Below are positions 35,201 to 47,155 of a stretch of DNA of 64,000 bases, one piece after another. The translations under genes were made by a program, and so were the position numbers. Position 1 is the first letter of the stretch. Each line of letters opens with the position of its first letter. The stretch is from positions 13,603,731-13,667,730 of the forward strand of contig OV121085.1 in assembly GCA_921293015.1 (NCBI GenBank), read 5' to 3'. Source of the stretch: Phorcus lineatus (Eukaryota; Mollusca; Gastropoda; Trochida; Trochidae). The notes under the pieces were generated by a model. That model searched no databases and was not told the DNA's origin. It worked only from the letters and a program-made list of their open reading frames with translations.

Positions 35201-37195
35201 GGTTGAACACCTGATTACGTGTCAGGCATACAGACGGGGAGGCTGAGCGCTACATGTTCTTACACCAACTTCTTAGTTTATACCATTAGTTCATCCAAAA
35301 TATACTGAAATTAATTTGATGGAACAAACAAAATTATTCAGATATTATACAAGAAAGATTTTCAGGTGTAACATTTGCAGTGATATTTGACAGATGCAGA
35401 ATCTAACACTGGAACAGTTGTAGGAATAATCGTCCCGCTTTGCATCATAATGGCTGGAGTCGTTACTGCAGTTATCATTTTTCGAAGGCGGTAAGATTGT
35501 CACATATATATATATATATATACTAAGCATGCCTTTTAATGGGTAATTTAAGTTAAGGGACAGAAAGAAATATAATTATAACAATTAATTTTAATTTCAT
35601 GTTGGATATTCTGAACTTAGGTTTATAGGTTCTTAAAGAGCCACTCCGTGAGTTGTTGGAGTCATATATGCCAAACTTAATCAATAGTGTCATTAGATCG
35701 CCAAGTATCAACTGTAACCAAAACTACACATGTTAATGCTTATTGGTTTGGTATTTGTCATATATATGTCTTTTGGACATGAAAAGTTAAGATGTTTTGA
35801 TTTTATATCACCATATATTACATTTAGGTTTGTTTCAAAAGTAAATAATATGTTATTAAAAGCACGGAGTGGCTCTTTAAAGATTATATATGCATAAAAA
35901 ATGTTAAAGAGTCTCGTAAATCAATAAAAAGATGTTATGAAATCGTTAGATCTTGTTTGTAACTCATAATCCTTTAATGAAAAATAAACAAATATAATTG
36001 TTATTTCAGAAAATTAAGACAGAAGTCTGAAAATGGTAAAGTTGAACCAAACCCACAGGAAGTTTATTCCTTGGAGAAGAAGTTCTCACCCGAATATGAC
36101 TATGCCACAGCCAATGAGTATCTGGACTTGGTACCTCAGACACACACGATACGGTCCCCTCAATATGGCGATGCTGATGGTGATCATTATCATCAAGTTG
36201 AACCTCTGCAAACTAAGGCAGGTTTGTCTGAATCAAACCATTCAAGTGGAAATAAAAAAGATAAGCTGAATCTTCAATCTTCTGTACGCGACTGTCCTGA
36301 TGGGAACTATCATGAGCTAGAACCACAAACGGAACTAGGCTCATCTGAATATAACTTGGCTTCCAAAATGGAAAGTCATAATGTGAAAACGCAACCCGGA
36401 AAGAAAGGTTCATCTGAATACGCCTTAGCTGGGAACATCTCAAAAGGAAGAAAGGAATTCCAACAGGTTAAGACGGGATCATCTGATTACGACTATACCG
36501 GAGGTAACACCTATCATGTATTGGAACGGCAGTCGGCACTAAGAGGTTCCTCTGATTACGCCTATGCTGGAGGAAATGACTATCACGAAGTAAACCCCCA
36601 GGAATCAAATACATCAGACTACTACTATGCTACTTGTGGTAACCAACAAGCAAACCATTCTTCATCCAGGAACACTCCAACAAGACACAGTGACAATCAC
36701 CATTTCGGATGTCAACCTGCAAGAGCAAATGGTCATTATGACAAAACTTCATCAGTTGCTTGCCCTTCGGAAGGACGTAGTGCCAATGAAGAGGTCTATA
36801 GTTACAATCATCTAAATGAAAAAGCTGTCACCAACACTAATGCTGATTCGACTTACAACACCACTGCCTCTACAAGACACAAAATGGATTCTTCAACCAA
36901 TGACATGGAAGACGACTACGGCTACAACCATCTGGGTACTGAGTCCAAGAAGAACCTTCCTCAGAATGATTATGATACCACTGCATCTGCTATTCGAGAT
37001 CTTGCAAGAATGAATGGAGATATGGAGGACTCAACGTACGATCATGCACATTTATTAACTTCGAATAGCTCGCCATCTGGAATGACCAATGCAGGTTTCC
37101 AGGAATCGGATTATGACCATGCTTCAACAACGACTGCCCACAAAGATGAATATGAATCCAACGCATCCCCTAATCGAAGCCACCAGGATGAATAA
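29103..37195 (+). CDS. Receptor B: lectin-like single-pass receptor with long Tyr-motif tail (6 exons)
   Basis: Model joined from 29103-29226, 30365-30679, 32390-32533, 34355-34414, 35394-35490 and 36010-37195. Phases fit throughout, giving 642 codons with the stop. Residues 1-41 form an unusually long signal region; 42-146 the eight-Cys lectin-like domain; 147-214 a two-exon Thr/Pro-rich stalk; about 222-244 the membrane helix followed by RRR; 247-641 a tail with about 28 tyrosines. It is the closest relative of receptor C, sharing tail, transmembrane exon and 3' flank. Oddities: the ancestral ATG is now TTG and an upstream ATG is used in the model. A premature TAA removes the conserved end NPYQLAK. 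An alternative front is orphan exon 19218. It may be functional or in early decay. Confidence 0.72.
29227..30364. other. Intron 1 of receptor B
   Basis: Short (1.1 kb) compared with 8.3 kb in A and 4 kb in C. The first ~60 bp matches the other intron starts. The reading frame stays open from 30097 into the lectin exon, by chance. Acceptor GTGCTATTTCAG at 30364. Confidence 0.5.
30365..30679 (+). CDS. Lectin-like eight-Cys domain exon (receptor B)
   Basis: 315 nt, phase 1-1, donor GTAAGT at 30680. Reads ATEVSKACYGVPGLSC, LRCSSGRIVIQEAFY and, at the end, IKYQCIN. Eight cysteines align with A and C. Variable residues concentrate in the middle (after EAFY) and before the last Cys, where ligand contacts would be expected in a lectin-like fold (inference). 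Confidence 0.82.
30680..32389. other. Intron 2 of receptor B
   Basis: Contains two tandem ~37-bp units (31223-31260 and 31261-31297; AAAAGAGCGTCCTTTACATC-like). An open minus-strand frame of 119 codons (30901-31260) overlaps the first unit; it has no recognisable domain and is not called as a gene. Confidence 0.45.
32390..32533 (+). CDS. Thr/Pro-rich stalk exon 1 (receptor B)
   Basis: Acceptor AAAATTACAG; donor GTATGA at 32534 (weak but usable); 144 nt, phase 1-1. Encodes 48 residues rich in Thr, Ser and Pro (TLTIPTPSGSSFVIP), a mucin-like spacer. No equivalent was found in A or C, so stalk length varies between paralogues. Confidence 0.6.
32777..33688 (-). mobile_element. Internally deleted Tc1/mariner element in intron 3 of receptor B
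   Basis: 912 bp flanked by TA (32775-32776, 33689-33690). Left end CTCCCCCAAAAAAGAAAGTG matches the reverse complement of the right end (CACTTTCTCTTTTGGGCTAG). On the minus strand a helix-turn-helix remnant (CMMRAGRTHREVTKHFNC) is joined almost directly to the C-terminal SWPANSPDISPIEHVWDEM stretch. The middle with both catalytic Asp residues is missing. Non-autonomous. Confidence 0.8.
33689..34354. other. 3' part of intron 3 of receptor B
   Basis: AT-rich. Contains the decayed duplicate stalk exon at 34007-34053, listed separately. Confidence 0.45.
34007..34053 (+). pseudogene. Decayed duplicate of stalk exon 2 (receptor B)
   Basis: After an acceptor-like TTGTTTCAAACAG the sequence TACAACTACGCTTATCGCAA closely follows the true exon at 34355 (TACAACTACGCCTATCACAA). 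The first ~10 nt are lost and the donor GT is gone (AAGTTGAG). It marks a tandem exon duplication followed by decay. Confidence 0.6.
34355..34414 (+). CDS. Thr-rich stalk exon 2 (receptor B)
   Basis: Acceptor TTTCTTTCAAACAG, donor GTGGGA at 34415; 60 nt, phase 1-1. Encodes ETDNTTTPITTTDKNATLHK with two N-glycosylation sequons. Same length and phase as the stalk exon of C at 60375. Confidence 0.7.
34516..35043. mobile_element. Foldback palindrome plus TTACATACCC MITE, copy 2 (intron 4 of receptor B)
   Basis: Reverse orientation relative to the 23981-24616 copy. MITE with ends TATTACATACCC (34516-34527) and GGGTATGTAATA (34868-34879), directly followed by a near-perfect palindrome. Its arms are 34885-34960 and 34967-35043 with a 6-nt loop. 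As RNA this would form a ~75-bp hairpin. Confidence 0.7.
35394..35490 (+). CDS. Transmembrane exon (receptor B)
   Basis: Acceptor ATATTTGACAG, donor GTAAGA at 35491; 97 nt, phase 1 in, 2 out. Encodes DAESNT, the helix TVVGIIVPLCIIMAGVVT followed by AVIIF, then RRR as stop-transfer. Nearly identical to the exon at 61007 in C. Confidence 0.85.
35632..35882. mobile_element. MITE with CTTAAAGAGCCACTCCGTG ends (intron 5 of receptor B)
   Basis: 251 bp. Left end CTTAAAGAGCCACTCCGTG and right end CACGGAGTGGCTCTTTAAAG are perfect or near-perfect inverted repeats. A diverged left half occurs at 55715-55800 (AAAGAGACCATCCATCCGCG, then GAGTTGTTAGAGTCA). No coding capacity. Confidence 0.65.
36010..37195 (+). 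CDS. Cytoplasmic tail exon (receptor B), prematurely stopped
   Basis: Last exon, entered in phase 2 after acceptor TTATTTCAG. Motifs in order: PEYDYATANEYLDL, PQYGD, HYHQVEP, NYHELEP, SEYNLA, SEYALA, then GSSDYDYTGGNTYHVLERQ, GSSDYAYAGGNDYHEVNPQ and SDYYYATCG (a ~30-residue repeat unit). VYSYNHL, STYNTTA, DDYGYNHL, DYDTTASA, STYDHA and SDYDHA follow. The frame stops at TAA 37193-37195. Beyond it 37196-37258 still encodes the equivalent of C's final 20 residues, ending NPYQLAK-stop. Compared with C, two base changes (GGA to TAA) created the stop. Confidence 0.85.
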
Positions 37196-37258
37196 GTAGC
37201 GGATGTATACACGCTTGCTGGGGAGGCAGACCCTAATCCATATCAACTAGCGAAATAA

Positions 37259-38047
37259 TCAAATGACTTCTTGTTTATTACTTTTTGTAATATTGACGTA
37301 AAATATGTGTTATTTAGGACATCAATAATGTTTGTTTAGAGGGTTGATGTAGATTTTCATTCACGGCTGTTCAGACCCCTCAAACATACACACACATCCC
37401 GTCAATACGGAAACGTATTGTGACCATGACGTCAGCAGCAGCAACGGCATTAGGGCACCTTATAAGGTAACATATGATATGGGATTCAAGCATATTGACT
37501 CGTATATCGTACTCTGTAAAAGCAAAAGTCAAATGCCTGGGCAAAGAAATCATATGTTATAAGAGGGATGATAGGTAACGCTAAGGGTTCACGGTTGCCA
37601 TTAGATAGATTGTCTGTACAGGTATGACTTTTTCCAGATGTGTAGGTGAACTAATCTTCGGATATCGTAGTGTTCAAGGGTAAAGAAAAACCTGCTAGAC
37701 ATTGAAAACTAGAAATGTAGTGATGAGAATGCACGATAATACATTTTTGTGATATTGCTCATTGTTGGATCCAAATGTTTAAACCGGCATTGGTCGTCCT
37801 ATAGGGTATCGCCAGCGTAGGAATACAGTGTGTTGGCGAAGGCTTTAAGCCATAACACGCCGTGGTATGAGACATATCTATCTCAGTAAAATGTAGATCT
37901 TCCTCCGAATACACTTTAGTTTCTGCATTGAAATTATTACATACATGGTCTACCTAAATTGATAAATAATGGAATAATATCTCCCTTAATAAGGCAACAG
38001 ATCGCGCCTTTCGTAAATCGTCATCTGATACAGAAATGAAAAAGAAA
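37259..38047. other. 3' flank of receptor B, proximal part
   Basis: Closely parallels 62534-63290 downstream of receptor C (shared ATCAAATGACTTCTTGTTTA and ATCGCCAGCGTAGGAATACA-type stretches). It includes the 3' UTR. The match breaks at 38048, where a 10.6-kb element is inserted, and resumes at about 48695. Confidence 0.65.
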
Positions 38048-40623
38048 CACTACAAGAAAAGGTGGGGTTTCCTCATGCATTATACGGCATTAAACCCTAA
38101 GAGTTTAATGCAATTTCCTCTGGAGGAAACCCTAGGCGTTTAATGACATTTCCTCAGCATTAACCAGGGAATTTCCTCAGCGAAGGAAATGCCATGAAAC
38201 TTCATTAAACTAGAGTAAACTGCAGGAAATTTTTGTGTTTGTGTCAAGTTGAAATTTGTTTGCAATTATGTGTTGAAGAAATGTTTAGTAGAGCTAACAT
38301 GAAATAATAAGTTATGTTAAAGAATTTTTGTGTAACTTTGTTGTACAAATAAAAAAAAAAGATACTGAATAATCTGAATAAATATTTATATATATTTTTT
38401 TTACTAAATTACATAGATAGTGATAAGAAGCATTAATTGAATTTTATATTCTAACCATATACTATACTAAGTGAAATGGACATTAATAAAGATTAAAAGG
38501 TTTGTACTGGTATATTAAAGGGATGAATGGTACATTTCATTCATAGGCATAATCTATACGTTACAACATAGAAATATGATTTTAGTTTTTAGTTCAATTC
38601 ATTGATGTGATCGTTATTGGAGACATTGCGTAGCCCGGTGACAAAACTTAGTAAATGTTCATGGCTGTGACTGAAGACTACATTCAAAAGATGTTCTACA
38701 AATGAAATGCAAATAAACCGCATATACATAAGAGAAAGTATACTGATTGTTCAGCTGCAACACAAACATATGAAACTTACCTTTTTCAGAGAATGTATCC
38801 ATACAAACACAAATATCCAAATCCTGTTATAGGTAAGAACATATATTCAACTATTTTGACTGATCTTTGATAGCACACGTTGACGGCAGCAACTTTAACC
38901 TACCACGACCAAAGTTTTTTCACTTTAGAGAAGTCATGAACAAATTTTATGACTCTCTAATGCTTACTAAAGTTCATTGGTTGTTATTTAGCCCCTGAGA
39001 TCTCATTGGACAACTTGTTAATGTTGAGTTACTTTTTGTTTTTATAAAGCAGTCACGTGACGCGCCACCCTAATGACATAGAGATTTAGAGGGGGTCACC
39101 TCTCTGCACCTGCATGTGTTTATACAGCGTCTTTGACATCTATCTAACGAGTGGTCACCGTCTGGCACGTAATTGGTCTGAGTGACTTGTCTGAATGGAA
39201 ACAGACACTAACAAAACAAATACTGTCTCTGTGAATACAATGCTTTATTTCTGTATAGAATATGTATGTATAGTATATTTTACAGTTCATAGATATATAA
39301 TTTTTTTCAACAACATTTGTTTGCAGTTTAATTTTGTACAGACTATTACAGTTTACCTATGATTCATGATCATTTGTGTGTGTCATTGCTATCATTGATA
39401 TTCTTTTGAATCACCTATCAGGGAAAGAAAGGGGTTTTGGCGTTGATTTAATAGGGACTGCGCCTGTGAATGTCTTCATTTTTGTAGGCATGACTGGTGT
39501 TTTCCGGTTTGCAGGAACCAATACAAATAATTGTTAAAGCTTGTTTAAAACAAGTAGACGCTTAAACCCCAACCCAACAACAACGAACAAAGTTTAGATG
39601 TAAACAGTTTATCGTTAACGCATAATAAATACAAGCAATAATCACTCTAAAAATAATCAAGTAATGAGGCAAAGAAACAAGGTGACAGTTATATTGAAAA
39701 TGTATACCTAATTATAGTTCACTTTTTGTGAATCTTGTACAAATTCCTAAAGAGATTCGGTTCATTACCGGGAAAGCAACATTTGTGATGTTTTAACTAA
39801 CAGACCAGGGGATTATACTGGCCAACTGCATCTTGCGAACAATAGCGGTAATTGGTGAGTTAAAATCGAAAAGTCAATCAGTGAGTAGTCAGTGCCTTCA
39901 GTCAGGGTGAGCGAAAATTCACATATATTCATTCCTGTATTATAACACAACGTTTTAATCCATTAAAACAACATAAGTAACCTTCTGTGAAACTTCGAAG
40001 GGTTTTGACTTTCATTGTTGCTTTCATTGTAAATTTCAAAGATCAATCAGTTACTACTTTTGCTAGAAAATTAATATCTATCTGGAATCTACATAAGATA
40101 TCACAGACAGTGTATTTAAAGCAAATGTTGGTACTATTTCATAACAGTCAGTAAGAAGGGATTAATGTAGAATTTTAAAGATAATTGTGCTCTGTGTTTA
40201 GACTCAAATCTATCAAAAGTGTAGGGGAAATACGTCATTACCACTCTATACTCAAAATCAAGATTTCTTACTACGGACGCTTCTTAACTTGTGCTTGAAA
40301 TGTGTCCTTCACGGCTAGCATTGAACTCACTACCTATAAGAAATTGATATGTATAGCGACAATGAATCCATTATAACATTTCATAGATAATAACTACCGC
40401 TTCTATAATCATCTGTCAAAGTTTGGTTCCTAATGAAAATCTTAATTAGCAAAACATTTTCCTATTCACAATAACAATGCATAATAAATTAGATACGAAA
40501 GTTAGAGATGTGAGTCAAATGTAATTGTTTATAACATGAATTATGATAATTTCAATTATTTACATATGGTTTAAACATATTTATTTCGAAAAAGAATTGT
40601 ATTGGTAAACAAGCTAGAACCTT

Positions 40624-40992
40624 ATGTTAATACCGCTCCAAAATACAAAATATAGATCATGTCATGGTGATTGTACAATGAATATATATGCTTATCTATA
40701 CAAACGCCAGCAAGATAAAGAACATGCCATGGTGTATTTACAAAATATATATAAAAATTATTTACATATTGATAAAATACTTATTAAAAGTAAAATCCCT
40801 TACTTATCATTATCAAAAATACAGATAGATGTTATACGATACCATGGTAATAGGTTGTCAGAAATATGTCTTTATTTTGAAAAAAAAAGCATATCACATG
40901 ACATTTTTTTCAGAGTAAATTTTGAAACATGGCATGAAGAAATAGAGGCCGAAAGAAGCATTGAAGAGTGTTATATGATTACTCTCACCTGA
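40624..40992 (+). CDS. Unrecognised 122-codon open frame inside the 10.6-kb insertion
   Basis: Begins MLIPLQNTKYRSCHGDC and ends IEECYMITLT. Lys-, Ile- and Tyr-rich; no motif I recognise, no signal peptide or membrane segment. It could be a chance frame in AT-rich DNA or a remnant of the element's own protein. Listed because it is the longest frame in the insertion. Confidence 0.15.
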   Translation: MLIPLQNTKYRSCHGDCTMNIYAYLYKRQQDKEHAMVYLQNIYKNYLHIDKILIKSKIPYLSLSKIQIDVIRYHGNRLSEICLYFEKKSISHDIFFRVNFETWHEEIEAERSIEECYMITLT

Positions 40993-42834
40993 CCTATCTG
41001 AGACGTTGAAGACAGCATTCATCTTTGTATTTTTTCTTGGAGCAAAACTAGTGACCTTGGTATACCGTACGCATCAAAACAGCATGTGGTCACGATGATA
41101 GACAAAGTGAGTAAAGGATTTGAATACGTTTAATTGTTTTCATAACTATTATCATGAGTGGGCTCGTTAACCTTAATCCTCAAATCTTAATCTTCAAACA
41201 ACAGGAAATGTTAAATATCGGGACAGTTTCACAAACATCTTTCTCAGGTTGTTGCTATAAAGATTTGGATTATATGCGCCTCTCTCGATCACACATATTA
41301 TTTTTTCTTATTGGCATCTACCTTTAAATAACATATATACAATATACCTCGTCATTTCCATATTACCCACTCTTTTAGACAAAAGGAACACAATGTGGAT
41401 AACATAGTGGAATTAATTCTTCATAATTTATTTATTGTTTTTCGCAGAATATGTTGTAATGTTCAATAGATTATTCAATTTGCAGTTACTATTTACAAAG
41501 AATAAATCAACTTTTTACACCAGTTAATTAGTAAAAGTAACCGTTTTCTTTAAATCTATAACCAAATTATTACTTACATCTTTCCAAAGCACAACTGATA
41601 CAATTAACTTTAAGCATCAGTCAGTCATTAGGTAAACCCAACAAGTTAATGATAATATTGATATCTCACTTGCATTTGATTACAAAGACGTTGTTTTCTG
41701 TTCATTTTATGAAACAATATATGTTTAACCAAATCGAATAATCTGTGACATTTCTTAACTGCCTACACCATGAGGTAATATTGCTGACGTTGTTATGTAA
41801 ATCTTTAAGTCAAAGGGGAAAGTTAATTTAGAAAAGGAGTTAAATAACCAAAGGGATGTATAGATGAATAATCAAAATTTCACCGATTATTTCCGATCCT
41901 TTGGTAAAGCAAAATGAATGGCGCCGATTATATAAATCGGCAGCGGTGATAGGCTCTGACAATAAACAGGTTGAGATGCATACAGATTGGTCGCTGACAC
42001 TAATTGGCATATGTCCTTTGATTAGGTGACCATAAAGCACCGAAAAAGACAACCGTCGTAAACTAATTACCTTGGCGTCTCAATGTCTGAATGAAGGTGG
42101 GACTTGTCTGTAAGAACTGTCGCTTTCCGATTGACTTTATCATTTTTATTACTAAAAGAAAATATATACTGCCTGATATTTTTAAACTCTCAACTCATGC
42201 AAGCAAGCTAATATTGTTGCCTTAGAACAATCTTTGATATGGTTTGATGCAAACTTATTTCTATTCAACAAACTGACGGTCGATTGGTATAGAAGTGTTA
42301 TAGTAATACCTTTCCAGTTATGTATCAAATACATATATCAATGAAATAAATATACTCAGATAGGAAGAACAAAAATCCTATGTATTCAACGAAGTGAATT
42401 ATTTGTGTGTAAATGTATTACGAAAATATGTATCGATTGAAGTTTTATCAAAGTTTTAATCTGATACAAGAGACAATTGCACATTCTTAATAAATGTAAA
42501 CTTCATTTCTTATGTTTGAATTGTATGGACGAAACAATGTATTTTATGACCCGATTCATTAATTTTTTAATGAACGCATTCTTTGATATAAGCTACCTTT
42601 TCAATATTCACGATTATTCATTCATGATTCTTAGAGTGAATTGGTAACATCAGTTTCTTAAGATGGTAAAATATAAAGACTAATTGATACATTCATTCAT
42701 TTTTAATGAAATTATTAGCATACAGTGGTGGTGAAAATATGCTCTTTGGTATATTTAACTTCTGATTTTAATTCGTTAAACTTTTGTGTTAGGCACGTCT
42801 GCTTAGCGCCTGTCACTTCTATTGGTGACTCCAC

Positions 42835-44100
42835 CTCACACACCCGCATCCAGCCCAACAAGTTTATTGTCAAATTGAGATCAGAGAGACACCCTTGATT
42901 GTCGGCTAGACTAGTAAACGAACGGTTAATTACCATGCAGCATAAATGTGCAACTGCTTTCTCACAGTTCAAACAGAGACCTTGTAAGACCTCAACGACA
43001 AGGTAAGCTGTAATATTAGATTATATATATAAGACCCTTTCACATGTGATGATATGACATGTGAATATATCATTCCAAATTTCAAAATTTCAAAATTACC
43101 CCTTTTGGCACTTGGCTCAAAATTTACCACTTTTTGAACAATTTCGGAACTTTACAAATGGTCCTAACGGACACAAGTGCGAAATCAGCTGTGCTGGAAG
43201 CGCTTGTAAAATCTCCAATCTCATCATCATCATGTGATGAAACCTGTATGTCGAATGCCTGACAGTCACCAATAAACATGGAAAAAGGAATGATGACTTA
43301 TTATGAGAAATATAAAATGTCTTTGAAAATGTAAGAAATCTGTCGTTGAATGATCCAAACATTTACTTAGTTTACTGTTAGCAAGTAAGTTTCAGTCTTT
43401 TCATAGTTTTTATACATTTGATATTATATAATCATCCAAAGGTGACCCAGGAAAAATCCCTCATTTCACTAAATTTTAATAAGAATTGATATACGTTAGT
43501 AAACAATTTGTTACTTTTACAAACCCATCATCTATGAATATATTGTTCTAAACACTGTGTTCTGGAGAAGCGTCATTGAGTCGATTGAGGTTAACAAATA
43601 ACAAATAAATATGTTTTTGGACATTTCAATTTAACTGTTTTGGTTCAAGTATGATGTTCTTGTGGTTCTATATATAATAAATTGACCTCTGAAATGAATG
43701 TTGTTAATAAAATAACGAATTGCTAACGTACTAATCTTGTTAAATTGTAAACTCGTTTCCATATCATTTTGATATGATGAACAGTTCTCATGTGACTTCA
43801 CAATGAAAATCGCATTTTTTATGAAACCAATAAGGGTCACATGTTATCATCCAGTATTACAGGGAAAATAGACATGGGCATGGCGGGAATAATTTCTGTG
43901 TCTCACAGACCACTGAATAACAATAATAAACTAATAAACTAACTAACAATAAAAGCATCCCGTCAGAGGCTTCTGCCTAGTGAGTGTCACCCTTCACTCC
44001 CCCTCCTGCTCCACCATCCACACTAATTGCGTCCAGTTAATTACCAATTTGAGATCAAAGAGGCATCCTTGATTGTCGGCTAAACAGATTAACAAAATGT
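42835..44100. repeat. Two diverged copies of an interspersed repeat
   Basis: Sequence around 42840-42915 (TTGAGATCAGAGAGACACCC, then TTGATTGTCGGCTAGA) recurs at 44015-44090 (TTGAGATCAAAGAGGCATCC, TTGATTGTCGGCTAAA) in the same orientation, about 1.17 kb apart. Family unknown. Confidence 0.5.
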
Positions 44101-44544
44101 GTATTGTATTGGCTATTCTATTCGCCCAAAGCAGAAAAGGATATTTGTAAACAAAATTATTGAAATATTTTATTTTTATTTTAAAACAGTGTAAATAAGG
44201 ATAAAGTATATTTGTTTTTTAATGCTGGAGTAATATGGATGCAATGACTGTTAACAACAAAAACATTTTAATATTCATCTTAATATAATGTTATCTGATA
44301 CATTACTTAACTTTTGATACGCATTTTCTTGACCAGTCTGCACTTTGCATTTGAGCTTCCTTTTCATGAACAATTGGCTAGCGAAGACTTAAAATTAATT
44401 TTGGTATCTTTGAATCACAACAAATAGTCGAAGGCTTAAAATTAATTTTTGTAAGGAAAATTGCAAGACACTTTCGGATGATACGCTAATGTACTGAATC
44501 TAATATCTCTGGAACAGAAAATAAGTATATGTACATAGTTAACG

Positions 44545-45172
44545 GGAGTAGAGACAGACAGACAAATATTTTATTAAAGTCTCACCTCTTTGCATTAAAA
44601 ACATTAATACAGGTAAACAAACATAGATTAAGAGCCACCGATTGAGGGTTATGAGAGACTTAAACAAACAAAAATAATCATGGCTACATACGATTAAGTG
44701 TAAAACATGTTAAAAGGTACCATATACAAAACAAAGGATATACTGTGTCTTTTAGTTGTTTTGTGTATCTTTACATTATTATTAATCATTCCGCGACCAT
44801 TTGACTCAACGTCATAGTGTGGTGGTTTGCGTGCGTCAGACACCGTGAGTTATGCTATGCTATGCAACATTAAAACTTATAGCTTTAACTGTTAAAACTA
44901 AGCTAAGGTTTCAGTCTTTTACTTAAAATCTTCTTTACATCTTATCTTTTTATCACCTAGTATTTTAAATCATCGCATGTATTCTGATTTTTATTATCTA
45001 TTTATCTATACCTTGTATACTGTATATATGTGTTATCTTTTCTAACAGTGTGTCATAAGCCAAAATTTGACTGGTTGTTAACAGGCTTACCTTATATTAT
45101 ATAATGTTTTATCAATGTGCTTGATTAACTTGTGACACTTAAATAAACTATTTCTGTCTGTCTGTCTAGCTA
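44545..45172. repeat. Retroposon-like tails with (CTGT)n in opposite orientations
   Basis: At 44555-44575 ACAGACAGACAAATATTTTA is the reverse complement of a (TCTG)n tail. At 45141-45172 TTAAATAAACTATTTCTGTC, continuing as (TGTC)n, is a forward tail. Such simple-repeat 3' ends are common in LINE/SINE families; no coding part is visible. Confidence 0.4.
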
Positions 45173-45335
45173 GCCGAAGCTAACATTCTCTTGGTTAAGG
45201 CCTGGCGTGGAAAACCAACTGTTTCTCTCTCACTATGCCTCTATTTCACTCTTTCCCTTATCCTTTCCGTTATCCCTGATCTGTCCACTCTCTTTTGGAT
45301 GGATGCTTGTCATCAACGTCTTTTATTAATTGAAA

Positions 45336-45516
45336 TATTGTTCAAAACACGTTATACCCAACCCACTCACTCTTTTCATCCACCAAACGACTGTAGTAAT
45401 GAATCTGAGGAAGTAGTATTCAGATACAGTTACACATATTGGCACTTGGTAGTTTTTCCTCGGCTTGTTGTGAGTGAGTGAGTTGGGGTTTAACGTGCTT
45501 TGAACAATACGTGCTA
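45336..45516. repeat. Short inverted-repeat element with GAGTGAGTGAGT ends
   Basis: ATTGTTCAAAACACGTTATA and the following CCCAACCCACTCACTC (45343-45378) are inverted at 45470-45512 (GAGTGAGTGAGTTGGGGTTT, then AACGTGCTTTGAACAAT). GTGAGTGAGT-type repeats are frequent in gastropod genomes, which is weak support for a molluscan host. Confidence 0.5.
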
Positions 45517-46044
45517 AATGTCATTCAAATGCTTGACCTCCATTCGCCTTCCTTTTCATATTTGTAAATTAATTGACCGTGAATTACTCATACAACTGCC
45601 CCTTGCATACTGGCAGCATCAGTAGGCAACATTTTTTCTGAGTAGATAATTTACGAAACAAAACATTCTGTGAATACTCAGTGTTATTTGAACAATGTTA
45701 CAAGTCGTTTATTATAATCAGAATATAAATTGTAAACGGTATCCATTACACATTTGCCCATCCTTTAATGGGAACTACTTATATCAAATGTATAAAAACT
45801 AATAATTACGCCAACACCAAATACGGAAATAATCTAGAATGTATCTTAAGTAAAGTTTTTGTATACAGTTCAACACAGTTTAGAATAAGTATTATGTAAA
45901 CATGTCTTTGGAAATAATTACGTCCCAAACAACGCCCATACCAAAATGTAAACTGAAACTAGACGTCTTAAGAATAATTTCAGAGCTATTATACCATTTA
46001 TACAATCGGTGATATACCGATATCTAATGGCGAATAGATAATAG

Positions 46045-47155
46045 CAATCTCATTGAAATCAACCCGAAACTAATCGCTTGTACCTCCCTGCGTTTCTTGA
46101 TCCTACCACGGCTCCGTAAGAGCCGCGTCAGACGGCCTTGACCGCCAGACTGTGCCAGCCAATAAGAATAGAGGCTGGAAAGACTTCGGCAACTGTTGAA
46201 TTCACATTCAAAACATCACATCTAACCTTTGTATCTCGGGATTCGAGCTTTTTCTGAATGGACCCGAGAAAAGCCGAGCTGTGATGAATGCAAAGTGATC
46301 GTGGGTGTGTTGACTATCATGATGAATACGCTGGTCGGAAATTTAGCCATGTCTGCGACCCAAGGAGAATAGTGATTAAGATGTATTATCGTGACAATAT
46401 TTGCGTTTGATTTGCCATACTCTTCGTCAAAAAGACGTTTTAAAAAAAATTAAAAGTTATAGTGAAGAAATTTACCAAAAACAAACTACGACACATTATT
46501 GAATAGGTCTAAGTTTATATCAAAATTAGGTTGACAACAATTTTGTCAAAGGGTTTCGAGGAATTCATATAAATTTTTAAATTTCAAATTAAGTATTTTT
46601 GTGAATGGGGGCAGGTAAATAAATCAGAAAATGCAGAAACAGAAACCTTTGCAATTGTATTTGATAAGTGACATACTGTTATTTATTTAGAACTCTGAAG
46701 TGTGCAATGGCTGACCATTCACCCGACCCCGACCCTCTACCCCCGGGGGTTATCGACAACCAGGGTGCCCCCTCTCGCTCCTTCGCTTTCATTCTAATTT
46801 CCTGGATCCGCCACTGGTGTGTATCTCATGAGTAACAATTATGTTTTCAGTAAAAAGCTCATCATACAACTCAAAATGATAGATCTCAGTTGCAACAACA
46901 ATGATGTTCATTTTTTATGCCATCTTTTCAAAACTTTTGCAAAACATTTTTCAGGTCGTCCCTTATTTTCAACTTTCCGCAATCTTTCATGATCAAACGA
47001 AACCGATATGTACGCGGACCCGTGATCGGTTAGAATAATTGGAGGTGAAAGGTCACGGTCAAGGCCGTCTGACACCGCTTTTATGGAGCCGTGGTCAGAT
47101 CAAGAAACGCAGCGAGGTACGAGCGATTAGTTTCAGGCTGATTTCAATGAGATTG
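46045..47155. mobile_element. Mutator-like non-autonomous element with 9-bp target duplication
   Basis: 1,111 bp. Ends CAATCTCATTGAAATCA and TGATTTCAATGAGATTG; inverted repeats extend about 100 bp (to about 46145 and from about 47054) with roughly 10-15% mismatch. Flanked by perfect direct repeats AGATAATAG (46036-46044 and 47156-47164). Long terminal repeats plus a 9-bp duplication are the hallmark of Mutator-like elements. The interior holds a C-rich stretch and no transposase. Confidence 0.75.
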
